Positions 1 to 10,209 of a DNA stretch of 64,000 nucleotides are shown piece by piece. The notes below the pieces were generated by a model that saw only the letters and a list, made by a program, of their open reading frames with translations, was not told the DNA's origin and searched no databases. How positions within the stretch are numbered: the first letter of the stretch is position 1; each line of letters begins with the position of its first letter. This stretch comes from Heterodera schachtii (taxonomy: Eukaryota; Nematoda; Chromadorea; Rhabditida; Heteroderidae), in the NCBI GenBank assembly GCA_023374025.1, contig SIJG01000041.1, positions 457,001 to 521,000 on the forward strand, written 5' to 3'. A program made the position numbers and the translations under genes.

Positions 1-19
1 AAATACACAATTAATTATT

Positions 20-2974
20 CTATTTAATATTTTTTTCTGCGCTTAAAAAATTTCTGAAAAACAAAGCGACGAAAAAAGTGCCGGCCGAAACAGTGACAAG
101 AAAAGTGGAGACGGAGACGAGCAGAGCGAACAGAGGGAGGGACAAGCACATTTGGGGCACGGAGAGAGCGGTGGACGGGAGGAGACGCGGCGGACGAGCG
201 GCTGACAGAGGGAAAAGCGGGGCAATTTGAGGAATAGGAGCGAGAAAGTGCACTGGTCCCGGAAGCCCCTTCATAGGGATACTCGAAACCGAATTTCCCG
301 ATATTTGACACCGATACCCCCAAATCAGGCATTTTCGTAGACATCGACATTCTCGGGAATCTCTACCGCACTCTCGAGCAATTTCTACTCACTCGGTGGG
401 AGTCCGTCCCCCGCCGACGCTTCTTCGGGTCCTTCTGCCAAATCGAAGACGGTCATCTAAGAGTAATTGATCATTGGATTTGCCATTTTTCACATACCAG
501 AGGGGAGTTTAGCTCCCAATCCATCGACGATTTGCTCATTCCTTTTTCGGCTTCGGGAGCGTTTCGTCCGATTTTGAGACGAATGAATTTGGTCGACGTT
601 TGAAGCAAAAGCGACTTTTTCCGAGCAATTTGGAGGCTTATGAAAAAACAATGAAACGCAAAATTTGTTTTTGGCACTTACAGTGAATCCGTCGCATTTG
701 CCCAAGTCGCGCATACAAACGGTAATGGAGCACTTAGGAAGGAGAGAAAGTGATTATGCAAAAAACAAAGAAAGCCAAATGGGGGGAGGACCTGAAAGCC
801 GACTAAGTCGCCGTCAGGGAATTTAGCCACGGAAGAGACAATGGTGGCACGGAGGGAATCGGAAGAGTAGACGGGGGTGGGCAGAATCAACGGGTCCTTG
901 GAGCAACTGAACACGGCCAAACTAAGCCAAACTGACGCTGCCCACCAACCCCCGGGTATTTTTATTTGATCATTTCCCCCCCCCCCCCCCCCCCCCGCTT
1001 TTTCTCCTCGGCCCACCCTTTGCTGTCCACCACTTTCTCTCGACGGCTTTTCCCATCGTCAACAAAACAGTCGTGCACCAACAGTCCAAACATTTGCGCC
1101 ATTCTCTCTCCGTTGTCTGAGTTCCTCCGTTCGTCGTTCGCCTCCCTCCCATTGCAAATCCATTGATGCTCGACAATGTCACCGACGCGTACATTTCGCA
1201 CCTTTACGGAACAAATAACAGCCGATGCTTTTTCAATTGCCAACTTGGCAATGCCAATTGGCATTTGATAATTTGCCCCTTTCACCTGGGCACCATCCGA
1301 TTGTCCATGGATTCGATATTCGCATTGCGGTGACTCCATTTGATTGCTTATTTGTATGACTGGGGGAGAGCTGAACGAAATCAGTGAAAAGCCAAAACAC
1401 TGGCGAAACGAGTTAATTGTACTGGCAAATTGGTCAAAATATTGAATAGACTTTGGTCAAATGAGCACAGTCCATGCTTAAACTCACCTCACATCGATTT
1501 GAGCACTGAGAATTCTTTCGGGTTCCTGCTGATGGCACTCATTAAAAAGCAAAGAAACGGAAAAAGCAAAAGCTTTCATCACCTGATAAGCACATTGGAT
1601 GTTGTAAGCACGGTCAACGCCTGAAAGAGTGGACAAATGACAGAAAGGGAAAGAACGGACGACAGACGCGTGATGAAGTTGGGGTGGAAGCTGACGACGA
1701 TGGTGAAGCTGACTTGCATCCCCGGGGGGTTGGCCTAAATAAGTAACGCAATCAGTGCACCGCCCAGGTAATTAGCCGTTTCCCACTGCCTCAATTACCA
1801 TTCTGTCCCGTCGCGTGTTGCACTCGCCCAAGGGCACCTTCAGCTCGGCACTGTGCTCTTTGGCCAATCTCCGCTGTCTCCCGCCTCCGCCCGCCCCTTT
1901 CCCATTGCCTTCTTTGTCCTTCATTTCCTCACACGGAGGACACACCTTCAGAAGGGGACTTCATTCACCATTGGTCGGCCTTTGTTTTCTTCACCAATGG
2001 ACATTCTCCGTTTGCGTCTGGGCTCAGTCGGCTGCCGTAGCGGCGAAAGCCCTGCCCGTCGAGTCCCGGCTTTCCCTTCAAGAAACTCCTCCAACGCTTC
2101 AGTTGGTCGGCGGAAGCGAAGCCGGGCAAATGGGAAGGGATTGTCCGTTGGGAGCCGTTGGTGTTGTGGTTGTGGCGCTTCTGCAACTCCTAAATTCCTT
2201 CCGGCACTTTGTTTGCCATTGTTTGGCTCGGACCAGCAGCAGCTGTCGCAGTGTCTCTTCAGTCCGCCGCCTCCTCCGCCGCGTTCGCTCTTCCGCGTGC
2301 CGTCCCTTCGCCCGCGGCTTCTCCCCCCTCCTCCTCCTCCCCCTCCGGCACTGTTCCGATTGGTCGCCATGGATTATGCTCGGATTGTCCAAAGTGTTCG
2401 TTCTCCTCTTTCAGACCTTCTCTTTTGGCCGGAGGATCTGAAGGATTTAACGGAGTGATTATTCTTGGCCCATTAAGCATTCCTCCGCCTCCCACCGAAT
2501 TCCGTCTTCGGCCCGTTTTTCCTCCCGACTCCCTCCCGTCCGATGCCGACTTCTCCCTCCCCTTCCGTGCCATCCCTCGTCGTCCCCGCACTCTCCACAC
2601 ACTTCGGATTGCCGAATTCGCCTTTCACATAAACACGGCCTCCGAAAGGCTTAATTGCTTTCACTTTCAATTGTTTTCCTTTTGTTTCACCTTTTTTGTG
2701 ACGACTTTAAAATGGACAAAATCTCGACCACAAATAACTTCGGGAGTTCCTTAACAAGAAGAATTTCACAAAATAAGTGAACAGACCAAAAAAGGACAGG
2801 ACAGAATTTCAGCAATTACCCAAAACGCCGTTGTCAATGTCGGCGGAAGAAAAGGCAATTGGCAAATGGCAAAGCAAAAAGAGGACAGTCTAAAGAGGAG
2901 CAAACGGTTGACAATGTCCAATGTTTCTTGGTTATTCAGCTCAATGAATGTACATATACACTTGGTTTCCCCAT
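20..2974 (-). CDS. ZP-domain cuticlin-like protein, multi-exon
   Basis: Probable secreted or membrane-anchored zona pellucida-domain protein of the nematode cuticle or apical matrix. A 15-base first exon (ATG at 2974) joins an exon beginning TVLFLLCHLPIAF to give a signal peptide. The ZP module then reads IDNGVLG, TPEVICGRDFVHFKV, PFGGRVYVKGEFGNPKC (about 2600-2900), LKVPLGECNTRRDRM (about 1810-1850), FTIVVSFHPNFIT and VDRAYNIQCAYQ (about 1590-1710), CEYRIHG (about 1320), VHDCFVDDGK (about 1060-1090), CSKDPLILPTPVYSS (about 870-910) and VCMRDLGKCDGFT (about 685-720). These match successive blocks of nematode cuticlins. A basic RTKRSRSRKR furin-like stretch follows (about 540-575). A hydrophobic C-terminus, LPLFALLVSVSTFLVTVSAG, may be the membrane anchor. 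The C-terminal exon chain (20-470) and the spacer at 1880-2600 are uncertain. I do not assign a specific cut or cutl ortholog. Confidence 0.87.
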
Positions 2975-2989
2975 TTGTTTCTTTTGCAT

Positions 2990-4769
2990 TTTTTTTACCG
3001 TACCCTTTCCGTCCCACCGTACCCTTTCCACCGTATGCTCGCCTTCGGCCTCAAAATGCTCTTTTTCCCCAATCTTTTCACGGACTTTCTCACGTTTCTT
3101 TGCCTCGTCTCTCCACTGACCTTCATCACTCTCTTCCCCTTCTCTTTTCCGCTTTCCTTTCCCTTTTTTTGAGGTTAATTGCATATTATGAATGAGAAAA
3201 AGTCCGAAAAGCATAATTTCTTTTGATTTTCCAATTTCAGCAGAATATCCCAAATAAAATTGGAAAAGCAAATCCAATTTTATAATTTTATCATTGTTAA
3301 ATCCGCTGAGTTCGTTTTTCGTTCGTTCGTCCTTTTTTCATCCGTTTTTCTCCCCCTGTGCATTTTTCTATGCCAAATCAAAGCCCCCGGCCCTCAACCC
3401 ATTTATTTCCATTTGTTTGCCTTTTGTTGCTGAAGGGAGTCATATTTATAATGAATGAATGTGCGCTTTCGTCGTCATTTCGGTCGGTCGGCTAGTGACT
3501 GACTGACTGTCCATTCTTTTCCATTCCCACCCTTTCCAAGGTCATTTTGTCCGCCATTTCTTCATTTTGTCACTGACCAAAATGAGGGAATTTTGGACAC
3601 CAAAGGCGGAGGGAGGGGGGGGGGGGGAGAGAATGGCCGACTGATTGGAATTACGAGGAAATAAATGCCAAAACGAACGAACGAACACCAAAAGAGGACA
3701 GAAGGGATGGCATTTGACACTTTAAAAAACAGGTTAACAAAGGATGTTAAGCGTAGGACGGAGAAGGGGGGGGGGGGGGAGTGGGTCCCTCCCTCTCTTT
3801 TCCCATGGCTTTTCACTCCCTCCCAATGCGTTGTCCCCCCCCCCCCCCGTGGATTTTAAGGATGTAAAAACCAAACTTAGCACTTTTTTACTCAGCAGAA
3901 GGGTAGGAGGCTTTGTGTCAAAGAAGAAGCAACCGGATGGATGTCTTCTTCTTGTGCGCTGTTTACTCAGTTTCTGTTAGCGGTGCACTTTAAATTCCAA
4001 ATTTGGACAAATGCCGCCCTTTCCTTTCTCTTTCGGCACACGTGAGTTTCTTTCTCTTTCAGCAAGTGTTTGTTTTGTTCTGCTCCTCCGACCCTTTCCT
4101 TTGTCCCTTTTTCGGGTTAAGTGCGTTAAAAGAATTTTGAAAGTGCAAATCTTTTGAAGACGCAAATTTTAATTGGTTGCATTTTCAGACGAAACTCAAT
4201 CAGTCAAAGGCCAACAATAACCTTTTCTTATTTCTAATAAATGCTAACAGATCAGCAGAAACTACACAAAATAACCCACGATAAAAGACGATGTTCCGAT
4301 CGTTTCAGTGCCAATTCCCATTGGTTTTTTGTTGTTGGTATTATGGAGAAATATTTGGAGGAATAAATGGGAAAGGCATTGAGAGAAGGAAAAAATAAAT
4401 AAACAATTTTTAGTCAAAGCTTAGCTTAATAAAGAAATTACCAGTGAAAAATGATATTAAATTTGTGAGATAAAACCTGCCAAAAAACAAATCCAAAGGA
4501 GCGATCGGATGAGAATGGAAAGGAGTGACCGTCCCGAATGTGCGGGGACGCGTAAAAATAAGGATGGGCAGAGGAAGGGGGGGGGGGAACTGAAGTGAAC
4601 AAAAAAGGGGCGGAACCGACGAACGGATGAAAGGGGGGAGGGAGAAAAGGTGTGAAAAGGGGGTGGGGGGGGGGGAGAGCGCGAAAGAACGGCGAATGAC
4701 AAAGTGTTTCCCAAAAATATCTCATAATTATTGAGTTAAAAATAATTTTATCTTTAAGAGCAAACAATT
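2990..4769. other. gene-free stretch between ZP gene and GPN2
   Basis: No exon with recognisable homology was found on either strand. It holds pyrimidine-rich sequence (3000-3180), short tetranucleotide repeats (about 3480-3510), and several G or C homopolymers (about 3615, 3768, 3836, 4578 and 4665). The left part is probably the upstream region of the minus-strand ZP gene. The right part would be the 3' flank of GPN2. Confidence 0.6.
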
Positions 4770-6513
4770 TCAACTAAAATCATTCATTACAACTTTCCGG
4801 AAATCTTCAACATTTGCGAGATTAAACCCATTTGCATTGTCCGCTAATCTCAACAAAAAGCCCATCCGGTCTTTGTTTTGGACGTCCAGCGATACAAAAT
4901 TGACCATCCCATAACTTTCGATCATTTCGCAGAGGGACTGATTCAATTTTTTATAACGAATTAAGGCAGGATGATCCTGAAAACAAATCAAAAAGATATG
5001 CATTAAACTTTAAATTCAAAGATACATTAAGACAGTCGGTCAGATGCGTTAAATTGGGCAGCTCCTCGAAATATTCCAGCCGAAAAGGCGCGCTGTCCGT
5101 TAGCAAATCCACTTTAGAAAGGACGTTGATTTGTGCCACCTCGAGATTGACCATTGCCGAGAGGGCAGAAAGCACAACACTAATGAACTTGCCGGGGTCA
5201 TTTCTAAAAGAAAAGAAAGTCTGATAAGAGAGCGTCAAGTCTGTAACCAGAAAAGAAGGTCGGTGAAACTTTTAAAAGTGGGCATTTTGAGGCATAGCGT
5301 AAAGCTTGAAAATCAAAATAACAGATTTTGATTTATCACAATGTTTTTTTTTGCCTCGAAATTTTCTGGGGTTTCTATGAAATTGCTCGGATTCTCCCCA
5401 CAGTCATTCCTAAACGAGGCATAATATTAGTAATTACGTTCTGGTCGTTTTTATGCGTCCCATGGATGACCATCCTCAGTTTCTTAGGCCATAACTTTTT
5501 TTTCTTACTTGGGCAATACCTATATTCTTGGTATCAAACGAAAGCTATAAGTCTCGGGATTTTATAAATGCAAGAAAGAGCAAATACTGGCACTAAAAAA
5601 AATTACAATGAGAAAACACTGAAATTCAACTTTCCCGAGTAGCTATAATTTTTTGTCTATTGCCTTTAGCAAAAAATAAAGTTATACAAAAGCTTCTATA
5701 GACCTTAAGTTATGGCCAAAGAAACTGAAGATGGTCATCCATGGGACGCATAAAACCGACCAGAACCGTAATATTTTTCCTTTAATGACATCCTAATTTT
5801 TTCGAAACCATAAAATAAGTTTTGGAAATAATTGTAATGTAGGGTTGCTCCTAACCCTTCTAAGAAAACATCAGCAGAAAAGATTCCAATATTTCTCGTC
5901 ATTGACTCACATATAAGTCGAGTCGCTGAGATGAATCGCACAAATGTGCCATCCCCACTCGGTGAACTGCTTAACCATCCTGGGGACAAAAACATAATCA
6001 TAATCACGAACAAAGAAAGTTTATGAATGTTATTTCACCTTTTGATTGAATCATCGCTACAGTAAAGCTCCAACTGTCCAGGCATGTCAATTATAAGGTA
6101 AAACCCTCGGAACTTTTCGATGCGTTCTTGCAACCTATCGCAAAAGGAAGTTAAGCCATAGGGAAAAAAGCAAAAAGAAACGAAAATGACTGTCACTTAC
6201 CACGACAAATTTGAGACCAAAGTTTGCATGCAATAACGCAACGCACCGTTAGGACCAAGTTGAAACTTTTCCATCACGTCTTCAATTGTAATTAATTCCC
6301 GGATGTCGATATGAGTATCTAAATTTTGATACTTAAGCTGTTTAGGGTTTCTTGAGGTCCTTAACCGAATGGTAATCCATCATTTGCCGGGTCTAAATTG
6401 ATCACAATATGAGGCCGCTTTATCCCGCGGAAAATCTGCTGAAGACCAGAACAATAAGTGCTCTTGCCAGCTCCTGGAGCCCCAATTACCAATTGTCCAT
6501 AAAAATCGGCCAT
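4770..6513 (-). CDS. GPN2: GPN-loop GTPase 2 (GPN2)
   Basis: Small GTPase of the GPN family, which helps assemble or import RNA polymerase II in the cytoplasm (family knowledge). The start is MADFYGQLVIG at 6513; an upstream in-frame ATG gives no conserved sequence. The P-loop GAPGAGKSTYCSGL and NLDPAND follow, then the conserved LGPNGALRYCM (about 6250-6270), IDMPGQLELY (about 6080-6110), and WHICAIHLSDSTYM (about 5910-5960). DPGKFISVVLSALSAMVNLE and INVLSKVDLL (the G4 element) lie at 5090-5205. The last exon encodes ESYGMVNFVSLDVQNKD and a tail ending DFS. Exon order and length fit human GPN2. A TA-flanked MITE sits in the intron before DPGKFIS. Confidence 0.95.
5437..5768. mobile_element. 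TA-flanked MITE, 332 bp, in GPN2 intron
   Basis: The two ends are inverted repeats of about 65-70 bp. The left end begins CGTTCTGGTCG and both arms share GCGTCCCATGGATGACCATC and GGCCATAACT. The element is bordered by TA on both sides (5435-5436 and 5769-5770), as for Tc1/mariner-type insertions. No coding capacity is seen, so it is non-autonomous. A second copy of almost the same size lies at 44118-44450. Confidence 0.75.
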
Positions 6514-6931
6514 AATTTTCAAAGATAATTTCAATACAGATTCTAAAAATATGACTTCTTTACAGTTATAGCGGTACACAACGCTTGTTAAAATGAGAGC
6601 TGAAGAATTTTTCATTACCAAGGGGGTCTTTTAATTAAAAAAAAATTTTTTGGCGCTATGTACATATTTAAAAATTTACAATTTTGAATTTTATTAAAAA
6701 ACCAAAGGGACTTTTGGTTTGCAAAATCTTCTGTAAATTATGTTTAGTCATAAAAGTTGTCCACCGTTGGTTTTGGGGTCCCTGATCAATGATCACACTC
6801 TGACGTCTTTTTCAACCAATTTACTTCCTAACCTACATAAAATTGAACAAAAAAAATCGAAAAATTTGAATTTTCACGACTGGTTCGAGTAAAATATTTA
6901 ACAAGCAATTCAGCTGAGATTTGGATAAAAT
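6514..6931. other. shared upstream region of GPN2 and the plus-strand gene at 6932
   Basis: AT-rich stretch of about 420 bases separating two divergently transcribed genes. It would hold both promoters. No core promoter element could be recognised by eye. Confidence 0.5.
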
Positions 6932-8148
6932 ATGGCAAATACAGTGGCAAAAATTTCAAGAGACGAACTGCTTGAGTTTGTACGAAATGAAGTGACATGT
7001 ACAATCGGAAGTGCGGATGCACCAGTGGCTATTCCTGTTCTTATTACTACGTTTAGGTTATCCATTCTGATTTTAAAATTAATTACATATTAACTTAATT
7101 TAAGAGAGGACACTAATGAAGACATCCTCCAGCTGGCCAAAAAGTTGGGTTATCCTTCAATTGAGGCAATGTTAGACTCGGTGGAATTGTCCGACATTGT
7201 TGAGCCGTGTTTTACTGACCTTGCCAAGGGGGCCGGAAATGAAAACCCGAAAAAAGTTTTTAGTTACAGGGTGAGAATGTCGATAGGAATGTTTTTCACC
7301 TGAGTTTTGTGTTAGATCAAGAACATTCCAATGGTTACGCATATCCTCTCCAGCATCGAAGAATCAGCACAACATAGGGACAAAAAGGCGGAGAAACAGC
7401 GCCACTTCGAGGTTAAAGAAACACTCGGATTTGTTGGTGGATAAATAAATTTAAGATTCTCATCGGCGATCCGAAGTATAATCCGAAAATTTTAGCGGTA
7501 TTCTTTATCACTAATGTTCATTTCATTTTAAAATTTAAAAAACGGACTAAATAAAACGAATGACGTCAATTTCAGGGAAAAGAACAATTGCTTTCTCTGA
7601 TTTATAATTTGGGTGGCCAGGAACGCTTCGTGGACTTGTTAGAACTGCGAAAATTGTATGAACAGAATTATTTCAAAGAATTAAACAAAGCGGTGAGAAT
7701 AAACGAAGGAGTGGGAGTGATTTGACTGATCCGAAGATTACAGGCACTGAAAGAGTTTTTCCCAACGGGACAGTTGAAAGGCATCATGGACAAATATCTG
7801 TACCAGGACATTGAATTGGCAACTGACCAAAACAAAAATGTAATTTAATCTGGGGGGCTCAGAATTGTAAAGCTACAAAAATGCTTTTCATTTAGGGATC
7901 TTTGCTCTTCAGGCTGAAACGACCTTACAATGGTTTTTGTAACACAAAAACAAAATATTTGGTAAAGGAAAAATAATTTAGACATTTGTGAAGAGATTGC
8001 GCGAATTACGAAAGAGAGAGAGGAGTATAAAGAGATACAGCAAAAGCTAACGCAAAACAAACGGAACAGCAAAAAACCCAAAGGGCCGGCGCAACAGCCG
8101 AAAAAGCTCAGAGTGATAAACCCTCCGCCACCGCCGAAGCCGGTTTAA
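6932..8148 (+). CDS. conserved-looking helical protein, function not recognised
   Basis: I do not recognise this protein. Exons with good GT-AG borders chain into an ORF of roughly 280 residues. It starts MANTVAKISRDELLEFVRNE at 6932, then has AKKLGYPSIEAMLDSVELSD (7110-7260), IPMVTHILSSIEES (7320-7410), ILIGDPKYNPKILA (7456-7500), IYNLGGQERFVDLLELRKLY (7577-7690), ALKEFFPTGQLKGIMDKYL (7744-7845) and a last exon of EIARITKEREEYKEI ending in VINPPPPPKPV. The last junction uses a weak donor near 7942, which joins RLKRPYN to DICEEIARI in frame. The C-terminus is basic and proline-rich. The N-terminal 90 residues vaguely resemble a LOTUS/OST-HTH-like winged helix; this is a weak impression. It is divergent from GPN2, and the next gene starts about 60 bases after its stop, which would suit a nematode operon. 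Confidence 0.7.
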
Positions 8149-8209
8149 CAGGCGAACGGAGAATAGTCATACAAAGTGAATTAAGAAGCCAATCCCTTTG
8201 GTGAAGTCG

Positions 8210-9642
8210 ATGGTGCAACGGAGGAGCGATTTGTACACGGACGACCCAACTTTATACCATAAAATAACGACGATAAGTGGCCGAGAAAATGAAGGCGGGG
8301 AGGAACACAACCGGATGAACGGAACTGTGGAAGAGGAGGAGGAAAGCGAGGTTTTTGTAGGGAATGGCAGAACATTGGTTCATTGTCAGTTAAAACAAAT
8401 CAGAATGGGAAAACAATGAAATACACGACGAGAGTGGAAGGAGCAACTTACACGGACGAAGAGGAGGAAAATGTGAACGAAGCAGACGAAAGTGACACCG
8501 AAAATGAGGAGGAGGAAGACCAATTTGGGAAGGATGAGAACGAAGGGAATGCGCAAAAGGGCAATTCAATCGCTGTGACAAATACAAAATCCGAAAAAGA
8601 GAACGGCGAAATGGTCGAGGAAGATGTTTGTTTGTTTGTTTGTTGGACAATTGCATTGAAACAAAAACATCCGTTTAAAGAGAGCAGCCAAACGAATGGT
8701 TTTGGTTCAGAGGATGTTGGAAGAGCGGAAGGCATTCCACGAGCAAGTGAAGATGAGAAACGAGGTAAGAATTGATTGAAATTGAACATCACCATTGACT
8801 GACCCGCAAAAGGTGTCCGGAGAAGTGAAGGGAGTGTTCATGGAAACTAAGCGAACCGGAAGAAAGGCTCGTGAGGAAGAGGCGAGACGCGAAAGAGTTT
8901 CCAACCTCTTGGAGAAGATGGGAAAGATGGAGCCAATGGCAGTTGATGATCGGATGAACGAGGTGAAGGCAATTGGCTTATTCTACCAAAATGTATCAAA
9001 TTCAATATTTTCCGCCCCCTCCCCCCATTATTTGAGTATTTTTGGAAAATTGAGCGAAATTTAAACATAAAATAAAGAAAAATAGATATTTGCCTTTTCA
9101 TTTTAATACATATTTTATGAATATTAGGAAATCAGTGCTAAATTTGGTCACTAACCCAAAAAATCGAGCATTTCATACAAATAAACAATCGGACCCCCCC
9201 CCCTGTCTTGGAGTCGGGGGGGGGGGGGGGACACGCTATATACCGAATCTAATCATTTCGACATTTATTAGAAAAGTAAACGACGCATTGCCATACTTGT
9301 GGTTGAGCTGATCTGGGCTAACCGTGAGTTGGGAGTGAGTTTCCATTGCATCTCCCTTCTTGCCATATAACCTTTTTAAATTTTAGTTTTCCGAGGTAAA
9401 GAATTTGTTGTCTTTGCTGTTTGGCCATGACGTCCAAATCGATGTTGAACATTTTGTAAAAAATTATTGCAAATGTTTGAAAACAGTGAGAGCTCCGATC
9501 GAGGTAATTTAGGTACTGTCATAAAAACAATAAATGTGAAATTCAGCCTCATCTTGTTATCGCCGATGAAAACCGACGACAAATTGTGCAGGAAATCGAA
9601 GCACGGAGCGGGAGATTTAGCAGAAAGACTTTGATTAATTAG
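8210..9642 (+). CDS. acidic and helical protein, function not recognised
   Basis: Not recognised. The first part (8210-8630) is very acidic, with runs such as VEEEEESEV and TDEEEENVNEADESDTEN, and looks disordered. It is followed by charged helical exons RMLEERKAFHEQVKMRNE (8721-8764), KAREEEARRERVSNLLEKM (8813-8992), RRIAILVVELIWANRELG (about 9272-9330), KNLLSLLFGHDVQIDVEHF (9391-9504) and a final exon starting PHLVIADENRRQIVQEIEA and ending KTLIN. The last four junctions are all phase 0 with normal GT and AG borders, which supports one gene. The intron 8993-9271 carries a C-run and a G-run close together. The start could be ATG 8198 or 8210. Spacing suggests co-transcription with the gene before it. 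Confidence 0.55.
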
Positions 9643-10209
9643 ATGCTCTTTACTGTTATGTTGTTTAAGCTCAGATCTTTTCAAAACTGCTTTAATTTTC
9701 TTTTACAATTAACTTAGGTTTTTAATTCTACTTACCTCTATCCTATTGTTTAATTTTTCAAATTTTATTTTAAATGAAAGTAATAAAATTTCCAAAAACA
9801 TAAAAGATTAAAAATTTGACGTCTCCATACTTTCAATAGCTCGTTCGAAAGCTTGGGCTCTACAATATATGTATGAGTTTTTTATGTTGCCGCACTCTAA
9901 AATGGTACCAGCTAGTGATCAGTGATCACAAATACCTAAATTAGGTCGGTTCTATAAATCATTCATTTTTGTTACAATTTTAACGCCAAAATAGTTGAAA
10001 ATAGTTTTTTTTTTCAAAAATTTTTAGGTGCTAAAAAACTAGAAATCGTATCCCTAGATATAATACACGCCCTATTCATTAATAATTTCATAAAGACATA
10101 TATGTAGAATCAAACTCAGAAAAACACTGAAGATCTAAAAACACCCAAAGGTTTAAGCGGCTTTTGTCCTTCTTTTGAATAATAAATTTGATTTATTTGA
10201 AAAATAGAA
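9643..10209. other. AT-rich gap with repeat-like sequence
   Basis: No gene seen. The segment at about 9955-10075 has AT-rich sequence (AAAATAGTTGAAAATAG, GCTAAAAAACTAGAAAT) that resembles, in opposite orientation, the terminal region of the hAT-like element at 45413-49435. It may be an old relic of the same family. Confidence 0.45.

Noticed and set aside
1815..2458. Two long plus-strand ORFs (208 and 201 codons) rich in Pro, Ser and Leu
   Set aside because: They are shadows of the minus-strand ZP-domain gene, whose exons carry clear family motifs at 1810-1850 and 2600-2700.
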